Shown here: one piece after another, positions 1 through 3,843 of the stretch
Position numbering within the stretch: the stretch's first letter is position 1
Layout of the letters: each line of letters opens with the position of its first letter
From: Firm-04 sp003446315
Lineage (GTDB): Bacteria > Bacillota > Clostridia > Oscillospirales > Ruminococcaceae
DNA: 5,939 nucleotides
Direction: 5' to 3'
NCBI GenBank assembly: GCA_946530355.1
Contig: CAMNAB010000151.1
Location: 1 to 5,939, forward strand
The notes under the pieces: model-generated
What the model was told of the DNA's origin: nothing
What the model saw: only the letters and a program-made list of their open reading frames with translations
The model's database searches: none
Translations under genes and position numbers: made by a program

Positions 1-27
1 AAGCCCCGAATCAGCTTCGGGGCTTTT
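1..27. terminator. Terminator-like hairpin at the window edge
   Basis: A near-perfect inverted repeat is visible: arms 1-10 (AAGCCCCGAA) and 16-25 (TTCGGGGCTT) with a 5-nt loop TCAGC. On the plus strand it is followed by a short T run (24-27). On the minus strand the T run starts at position 2 and continues outside the window. It could end the yebC transcript as a second stop about 75 bp after that gene, end a plus-strand gene lying to the left, or serve both. The hairpin is clear; its direction cannot be settled here. Confidence 0.75.
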
Positions 28-75
28 GGTATATTATGGGTATCCGATAAAGCAGGCGTTTCTGTCCCTGCATAT

Positions 76-97
76 CAAAAATCAAGCTGATGCTTGG
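76..97 (-). terminator. Short hairpin plus T run just after yebC
   Basis: Read on the minus strand, CAAGC-ATCA-GCTTG (96-83) forms a 5-bp stem with a 4-nt loop and is followed by A and then five T (81-77). It begins 5 nt after the yebC stop codon. The stem is short and only moderately GC-rich, so it would be a weak intrinsic terminator at best, with the stronger hairpin at 1-27 as back-up. The rest of 28-100 shows nothing I can name. Confidence 0.4.
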
Positions 98-100
98 AAA

Positions 101-838
101 TCAGTCCTCAGCAGGCATATCCCAGTTGTGCCATACATTCTGCACATCATCGTCATCTTCCAGATGCTCCAGCAGCAAGCCCATCTTGCGGATGGATTCT
201 TCCTCTGTCAGTGTGACATATGTGCTCGGCACTTCTTCTGCTTCCGCAGATGCGACCAGATAACCTTTTGCAGTCAATCCTTCACGCAGTTCGCTTACTG
301 CTGTCGGGTCGCAGACGATCTCGATGCTCTCCTCAGAATATGTCATATCATCGCCGCCCAGCTCCATGACATCTTCCATGACCGTGTCTTCATCCAGCTC
401 GCCTTCATGCTCGATCACAACAATTCCTTTTTCCGTAAACAGATACGAAACACAGCCGGTCGTGCCGAGATTGCCGCCGAATTTGTCAAAATAATGGCGG
501 ATGTTGCCTGCTGTACGGTTCTTGTTATCCGTCAGGCACTCCACAATGACTGCCACACCGTTCGGGCCGTAACCCTCATAGGTCAGGGATTCGTAATTGT
601 TCTTATCGCCGTCGCCTGCTGCTTTTTTGATCAGGCGGTCAATATTGTCATTCGGGACATTGTTTGCTTTTGCCTTCGCAATCAGATCACGGAGCTTGGA
701 ATTGTTGTTCGGATCAGCGCCGCCTTCTTTGATGACAACCATCATCTCTCTGCCGATCTTTGTGAAAATCTTCGCTTTTACGGCATCGGTTGCTTCCTTT
801 TTCCGCTTAATATTGTTCCACTTGGAATGTCCGGACAT
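101..838 (-). CDS. yebC: YebC/PmpR/TACO1-family protein
   Basis: A 245-residue cytoplasmic protein of the usual YebC length. The N-terminus MSGHSKWNNIKRKKEA is the family hallmark. It is followed by the conserved KIFTKIGRE segment, the YEGYGPNGVAV stretch, LTDNKNRT and the GGNLGTTG motif, and the protein ends in an acidic tail (EDDDD near residue 230). The start at 838 is chosen because the signature begins there and a GGAGG site lies 7 nt upstream; the reading frame is open further, to 955, but that would overrun mrnC by more than 100 nt. YebC proteins were long described as transcriptional regulators (for example PmpR), while the mitochondrial relative TACO1 promotes translation. Its place as the last gene after rplU-prp-rpmA-obg-mrnC favours a translation-related job here, which is inference. 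The family assignment is secure; the molecular role is less so. Confidence 0.95.
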   Translation of the reverse strand: MSGHSKWNNIKRKKEATDAVKAKIFTKIGREMMVVIKEGGADPNNNSKLRDLIAKAKANNVPNDNIDRLIKKAAGDGDKNNYESLTYEGYGPNGVAVIVECLTDNKNRTAGNIRHYFDKFGGNLGTTGCVSYLFTEKGIVVIEHEGELDEDTVMEDVMELGGDDMTYSEESIEIVCDPTAVSELREGLTAKGYLVASAEAEEVPSTYVTLTEEESIRKMGLLLEHLEDDDDVQNVWHNWDMPAED

Positions 839-845
839 AAAAACG

Positions 846-850
846 CCTCC
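846..850 (-). promoter_or_regulatory. Ribosome binding site fixing the yebC start
   Basis: GGAGG on the minus strand, 7 nt before the ATG at 838. Its first base overlaps the last base of the mrnC stop codon, so termination on mrnC delivers ribosomes directly to this site. It rules out the longer in-frame yebC start at 955. Confidence 0.85.
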
Positions 851-1287
851 TATTCTGAAAATTCCTGATTCTGTGGGATCTCCTGCCAGATCAGGGCAAA
901 GATCTCCCGCAGTCTTTCGGTTTTTCCGCAAAGATACAGATAACCGAACAGGCATTCAAAGCCTGTTGCTGCCCGATAATCTGCCGGTGTTGCCGATCTC
1001 GGGACATTGATCCCGTTTGCATTTCTGCCGCGCCGCAGGATATCTGCTTCTTCTTCGGATAATTGTCCGCTGAGTTTTGCTGCTGCCTGTGCCTGATATG
1101 CTGCACGGACATGTGCGACTGCCAGTGCATGCAGTGCCCGCGCCGGTCGGTTTGCCTCACGCAGCAAGGTTTCCCGCACCATGACTTCATAGACGCTGTC
1201 GCCTAAAAATGCCAGCGTCAGCGGACTGTATTGCTTCGCTTCCGCCGGAGAGAGGGGAAGCTGTGTTTCAAGCGTATCAATCGACAT
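850..1287 (-). CDS. mrnC: Mini-ribonuclease III (23S rRNA maturation)
   Basis: A 145-residue protein matching the Mini-III family: an RNase III catalytic domain without a double-stranded RNA binding domain. In Bacillus subtilis Mini-III trims both ends of 23S precursor rRNA, helped by L3. Visible marks are the catalytic-loop segment FLGDSVYEVMVR (Asp30 is the expected metal-binding residue, Glu34 beside it), RGRNAN near residue 85, and ATGFECLFGYLYL near 110, the helix carrying the second acidic catalytic position. Length fits the family (about 130-150). The ATG at 1287 lies inside the end of obg (TATGTC), an 11-nt overlap; a TTG two codons upstream (1293) is an alternative start. No good Shine-Dalgarno sequence precedes either, so translation is probably coupled to obg. 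The stop is 11 nt before yebC. Linkage to obg puts this rRNA nuclease in a 50S-biogenesis operon. Confidence 0.93.
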   Translation of the reverse strand: MSIDTLETQLPLSPAEAKQYSPLTLAFLGDSVYEVMVRETLLREANRPARALHALAVAHVRAAYQAQAAAKLSGQLSEEEADILRRGRNANGINVPRSATPADYRAATGFECLFGYLYLCGKTERLREIFALIWQEIPQNQEFSE

Positions 1288-2551
1288 AATCAAATTCGAA
1301 ACCGTTGATCGAAACGGTCACGCCCTCCTTTGCGCCCATTGCTTCCAGCTTTGCAATGATACCGCTGCTGCGCAGGACACGCTCAAAGTATTGCAGCGAT
1401 GACCAGTCATCCGGATTGATCGTCCGCATGATCGGCTCCAGAAATGCCGCTTCTACTTGATATACGCCGTCTTCATCTATCGTGACGGTGAACTTCTTTA
1501 CTTCTTCCGGTGCTTTTTCCGGAACCGCTTCCGGTTCAAATCGCTTGACCGGCGGGAGCGTTTCCAGTGTGCGGGAGATCTCATCCAGCAAGGGTCTTGT
1601 TCCCTGTGCTGCGGCTGCTGATATCACAAAGAACGGCAGTCCTTTTTCGGTGATATAGGCTTTCAGCCGTTCGATCTGCTCCTCTGTGGCAAGATCCGAT
1701 TTATTCGCTGCGACGATCTGCGGGCAGTTGCTGAGATCTTCCGAGAAATTCCGCAGTTCTTTATTGATCTTTTCAAAGTCTTCGATCGGATCCCGGTCTT
1801 CGCTGCCTGCGCAATCCAGCACATGCACGATCAGCCGGCAGCGCTCTACATGCCGCAAAAATGCATGTCCGAGTCCTGCGCCTTCTGCTGCGCCTTCGAT
1901 CAGACCCGGTATATCTGCCATGACAAACGAACGCTCGTCATCCATTTTGACAACGCCGAGCACCGGCTCCAGTGTTGTGAAATGATAATTGGCGATTTTC
2001 GGCTTTGCTGCTGATACCACAGAGATCAATGTGGATTTTCCGACGTTCGGAAAGCCCACCAAACCGACATCTGCCAGCAGTTTCAGCTCTAAGATCACAT
2101 CATATTTTTCGCCGTCATATCCCGGTTTTGCAAAACGCGGTACCTGACGGGTGGACGATGCAAAATGCTGGTTGCCTTTGCCGCCTTTGCCGCCCTTTGC
2201 CAGAATGACCGGTTCATCTCCTGAGAGATCTGCCATCACTCTGCCGGTTTCTGCTTCCCGCACGACTGTACCGCGGGGTACTTTAATGACGAGATCGGGG
2301 GCACTTTTTCCCGTGCAGCGCTTTGCTGCGCCGTTCTGACCGTTTTCGGCGACATATTTCCGTTTATAACGGAAGGAAATCAGGGATGAGAAATGGTCAT
2401 CGGCGACAAATACAATATCGCCGCCCTTGCCGCCGTCGCCGCCGTCGGGGCCGCCTGCTGCTACATATTTTTCACGGTGAAAGCTCACCGCGCCGTCGCC
2501 GCCGTTGCCGGCTTCGATCCGGATTCTCGCCTGATCTACGAACATTGACAT
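1277..2551 (-). CDS. obg: Obg/CgtA GTPase, 50S ribosome assembly
   Basis: A 424-residue GTPase that binds the large subunit late in assembly and is linked to stress and (p)ppGpp responses in many bacteria. Three domains are visible. Residues 1-158 form the glycine-rich Obg fold (GGPDGGDGGKGG near 33-44, KGGKGGKGNQHF near 119-130). The G domain at about 160-335 has G1 GFPNVGKST (166-174), G2 FTTLEP (191-196), G3 DIPGL (213-217), G4 NKSD (283-286) and G5 SAA (311-313). A C-terminal OCT-type domain covers about 352-424 (DDWSSLQYFERVLRSSG). All nucleotide-binding motifs are intact. The ATG at 2551 is chosen because GAGGTG sits 6 nt upstream; a GTG at 2560 falls within that site, and the next ATG at 2545 would be 12 nt away. 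It follows rpmA after a 110-nt structured gap and overlaps mrnC by 11 nt. Confidence 0.97.
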   Translation of the reverse strand: MSMFVDQARIRIEAGNGGDGAVSFHREKYVAAGGPDGGDGGKGGDIVFVADDHFSSLISFRYKRKYVAENGQNGAAKRCTGKSAPDLVIKVPRGTVVREAETGRVMADLSGDEPVILAKGGKGGKGNQHFASSTRQVPRFAKPGYDGEKYDVILELKLLADVGLVGFPNVGKSTLISVVSAAKPKIANYHFTTLEPVLGVVKMDDERSFVMADIPGLIEGAAEGAGLGHAFLRHVERCRLIVHVLDCAGSEDRDPIEDFEKINKELRNFSEDLSNCPQIVAANKSDLATEEQIERLKAYITEKGLPFFVISAAAAQGTRPLLDEISRTLETLPPVKRFEPEAVPEKAPEEVKKFTVTIDEDGVYQVEAAFLEPIMRTINPDDWSSLQYFERVLRSSGIIAKLEAMGAKEGVTVSINGFEFDYVD

Positions 2552-2557
2552 AGTACT

Positions 2558-2563
2558 CACCTC
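2558..2563 (-). promoter_or_regulatory. Ribosome binding site fixing the obg start
   Basis: GAGGTG on the minus strand, 6 nt before ATG 2551. The in-frame GTG at 2560 is part of this site and so is unlikely to be the start. The site begins 8 nt after the hairpin at 2572-2596, so an initiating ribosome would sit against or melt that hairpin. Confidence 0.75.
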
Positions 2564-2571
2564 ATAAGAAA

Positions 2572-2596
2572 TCCCCCTGCCGAAACAGCAAGGGGA
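2572..2596 (-). terminator. Attenuator-like hairpin upstream of obg
   Basis: As minus-strand RNA, UCCCCUUGC (2596-2588), loop UGUUUCG and GCAGGGGGA (2580-2572) form a 9-bp stem with one G-U wobble, followed by UUUCUU. On the plus strand the wobble becomes a C-A mismatch, so the structure is better in the transcribed direction. A partial terminator, an mRNA processing or stability element, or a structure at the obg ribosome binding site would all fit. The interrupted U tract argues against strong termination, which would also silence obg. Confidence 0.5.
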
Positions 2597-2610
2597 CTAT
2601 GCGGTACATC

Positions 2611-2650
2611 GCAGACGGGGCATCTGCATCCTGTGAGATACAGATCCCCC
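2611..2650 (-). promoter_or_regulatory. Two mutually exclusive hairpins after rpmA
   Basis: On the minus strand, GGGGGATCTG (2650-2641) can pair with CAGATGCCCC (2626-2617): 10 positions with one G-G mismatch. Alternatively GCAGATG (2627-2621) can pair with CGTCTGC (2617-2611): 7 bp with one G-U and a CCC loop. The CAGATG segment is shared, so only one can form. Such alternatives are typical of attenuators but can also arise by chance in 110 nt; I know of no named element that matches. Confidence 0.4.
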
Positions 2651-2661
2651 GAACGATTTTC

Positions 2662-2946
2662 TTACTGCTCGACTGCGTAAACGCTGACGCGCTTGCGGTC
2701 ACGGCCGTAACGCTCGAAGCGAACCTGACCGTCGATCGTTGCAAACAGTGTGTCATCAGAGCCGATGCCGACATTGTTGCCCGGATGAATATGTGTGCCG
2801 CGCTGACGAACGATAATGTTGCCCGCCAGAACGTACTGACCGTCGCCGCGCTTTACGCCAAGACGCTTTGCCTCGGAATCACGGCCGTTCTTTGTGGAAC
2901 CAACGCCCTTCTTGTGAGCGAAGAACTGCATGCTGATACGGATCAT
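2662..2946 (-). CDS. rpmA: 50S ribosomal protein L27 with cleavable N-terminus
   Basis: L27 precursor of 94 residues. L27 sits at the peptidyl-transferase centre and its N-terminal tail reaches the tRNA ends. Conserved family features are AHKKGVGSTKNGRDS at 10-24, the central RGTHIHPG segment near 49-56 and GRDRKRVSV near the C-terminus. Residues 1-9 (MIRISMQFF) precede Ala10, where L27 of many other bacteria effectively begins. In Staphylococcus aureus L27 carries a similar extension ending in LQFF that is removed by Prp between F9 and A10; the QFF-A junction is at the same residues here. The start at 2946 is supported by GGAGGTG 7 nt upstream, whereas the internal ATG at Met6 (2931) would be 22 nt away. 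The gene follows prp by 18 bp. Identification is secure; cleavage is inferred by homology. Confidence 0.98.
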   Translation of the reverse strand: MIRISMQFFAHKKGVGSTKNGRDSEAKRLGVKRGDGQYVLAGNIIVRQRGTHIHPGNNVGIGSDDTLFATIDGQVRFERYGRDRKRVSVYAVEQ

Positions 2947-2953
2947 TTCAATA

Positions 2954-2960
2954 CACCTCC
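2954..2960 (-). promoter_or_regulatory. Strong ribosome binding site fixing the extended L27 start
   Basis: GGAGGTG on the minus strand, 7 nt before ATG 2946. It supports translation of the full L27 precursor including the QFF cleavage extension. It is much stronger than the sequence in front of prp just upstream. Confidence 0.85.
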
Positions 2961-2964
2961 GTTT

Positions 2965-3324
2965 TCATTGATGTTGCTGCACGGTGCCTGATTCAGAGAT
3001 TGTGACACGGAATTTTCCGTCATAATCCTCTGCAAGCGCCTGAAAATGCAGCAAAAGTCCTTTTAGGATGTTTGCATGCACGGGATCCGGCTGTGCGAGC
3101 CGGATGACAATTTTGTTTTGCGCATTTGCTGCCGGTCTGACTGTGACACAATCTTCCGGTGCGCCGAAGCAATCCGAAAGCAATGCCGATGTCAACTGCA
3201 CGGCAGAGGACACTGCTGCACAGAGCACCGAATATCCGGTATCATCTGTTACGGTATCATGTCCGGTGACGGTGCATTCCGTAAAAAGACCGTCTTTGCG
3301 CACAAAATGTGCTTTCAGCAACAT
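2965..3324 (-). CDS. prp: Prp ribosomal-processing cysteine protease (YsxB/DUF464)
   Basis: A 119-residue cytoplasmic cysteine protease of the Prp family, which removes the N-terminal extension of L27 in Firmicutes and some relatives. The expected catalytic pair is visible: His22 in the TGHD motif and Cys35 in YSVLCAAVSSAVQ, the conserved C-A-A-V-S helix start. In the S. aureus enzyme they are H22 and C34, so one residue has been inserted between them here. The length fits the family (about 105-120). It sits between rplU (9-bp gap) and rpmA (18-bp gap), the classic order, next to its substrate. The ATG at 3324 has only a weak upstream GGG (ACGGGCT), so translation probably depends on ribosomes finishing rplU; this suits an enzyme needed in smaller amounts than its neighbours. 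Confidence 0.93.
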   Translation of the reverse strand: MLLKAHFVRKDGLFTECTVTGHDTVTDDTGYSVLCAAVSSAVQLTSALLSDCFGAPEDCVTVRPAANAQNKIVIRLAQPDPVHANILKGLLLHFQALAEDYDGKFRVTISESGTVQQHQ

Positions 3325-3333
3325 AGCCCGTGC

Positions 3334-3645
3334 TTATTTGCTGATGGATTCGATGCGGATCTGGGTATAGGGCTGTCTGTGACCCTTTGCACGCTTCTGA
3401 CCGCACTTCGGCTTGTAGGTGAAGACACGAATCTTCTTGCCCTTGCCGTTTGCGAGCACCTTTGCTGTGACGGATGCGCCGTCAACGAAAGGAGCGCCGA
3501 CTGTCAGAACCTTGCCATCGCCGATGGCTGCGATCTGATCGAAGGTGACGGTATCGCCGACCTCTGCTGTGAGCTTCTCAACGCGAATCACGTTGCCCTC
3601 CTCAACCTTGAGCTGCTTTCCGCCTGTCAAAATGACTGCATACAT
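3334..3645 (-). CDS. rplU: 50S ribosomal protein L21
   Basis: A 103-residue protein, the standard length for L21, which binds 23S rRNA early in large-subunit assembly. It begins MYAVILTGGKQLKVEEG, has the family's VGDTVTFDQI segment near 29-38, and ends with the basic RNA-binding signature around residues 73-100 (FTYKPK, then KGHRQPYTQIRIE). The start at 3645 has AGGTG 10 nt upstream, a slightly long spacing. It is the first gene after a consensus promoter and a roughly 100-nt structured leader, and it is followed by prp and rpmA in the usual Firmicutes order. Autoregulation by L21 through the leader is known or proposed in low-GC Gram-positives and is plausible here. Confidence 0.98.
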   Translation of the reverse strand: MYAVILTGGKQLKVEEGNVIRVEKLTAEVGDTVTFDQIAAIGDGKVLTVGAPFVDGASVTAKVLANGKGKKIRVFTYKPKCGQKRAKGHRQPYTQIRIESISK

Positions 3646-3748
3646 GGTATTTTGGCACCTGCCTTTTCCATAATCTCGCTGCGAACGGTGCGATATATGC
3701 GGAATTGCTCCATGGCATACTTCGGCTTCAACCGTCCAACATGCGGCT
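3646..3748 (-). promoter_or_regulatory. Structured 5' leader of the rplU operon (L21-leader-like)
   Basis: About 100 nt lie between the predicted transcription start (near 3747) and rplU. Minus-strand RNA can form a long irregular hairpin: outer stem GGACGGU (3737-3731) with ACCGUUC (3689-3683), inner stem GUAUGC (3720-3715) with GCAUAU (3700-3695), and apical GGA with UCC. An alternative pairs GCACC (3691-3687) with GGUGC (3659-3655), which overlaps the AGGTG ribosome binding site (3660-3656). It shares three bases with the outer stem, so the two compete. A leader family upstream of rplU-ysxB-rpmA is described in low-GC Gram-positives; I cannot confirm membership by eye. Confidence 0.6.
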
Positions 3749-3753
3749 TTTCC

Positions 3754-3782
3754 ATTATACAGGATTTTTCCCGATTTGTCAA
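3754..3782 (-). promoter_or_regulatory. Consensus housekeeping promoter of the rplU operon
   Basis: On the minus strand TTGACA (3782-3777), exactly 17 bp, then TATAAT (3759-3754): a perfect sigma-A/sigma-70 consensus. The start should be near 3747-3748. Such strength suits ribosomal protein genes. It directly abuts the terminator hairpin of the upstream mannanase gene. Confidence 0.93.
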
Positions 3783-3791
3783 GTCCTGACG

Positions 3792-3826
3792 AAAAGCCGC
3801 CGGTATAAATATCGGCGGCTTTTTTT
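3792..3826. terminator. Strong GC hairpin terminator between the mannanase gene and rplU
   Basis: The arms are AAAAGCCGCCG (3792-3802) and CGGCGGCTTTT (3813-3823), extended inward by a few pairs around a TAAA loop. On the plus strand it ends in seven T (3820-3826); on the minus strand in only four T (3795-3792) followed by CG. It lies 17 nt after the mannanase stop codon, so its main job is probably to end that minus-strand transcript. The better U tract in the opposite direction suggests it also blocks plus-strand transcription. Confidence 0.82.
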
Positions 3827-3843
3827 GCACTTTTTGTGAATTT

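Noticed and set aside
26..60. AT-rich TATATTATGG stretch as a plus-strand promoter
   Set aside because: No matching -35 element at the right distance and no plus-strand gene downstream.
26..868. Long plus-strand open frame of 280 codons opposite yebC
   Set aside because: It is antisense to a clearly conserved gene, is rich in Cys, Phe and His in the manner of a shadow frame, and resembles no family I know.
839..955. Extended yebC start 39 codons upstream
   Set aside because: It would overlap mrnC by over 100 nt, the extra residues are not part of the YebC family, and the GGAGG site clearly points to 838.
2390..2520. Repeated GCCGCC-type units that look like a simple repeat
   Set aside because: They encode the conserved glycine-rich loops of Obg and are explained by protein sequence.
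2151..2553. Arg/Pro-rich plus-strand frames opposite the start of obg
   Set aside because: They are a by-product of the GGN glycine codons of the Obg domain read in reverse.
3076..3789. Plus-strand open frame of 237 codons opposite prp, rplU and the leader
   Set aside because: Both genes beneath it are firmly identified on the minus strand; no ribosome binding site or recognisable domain.
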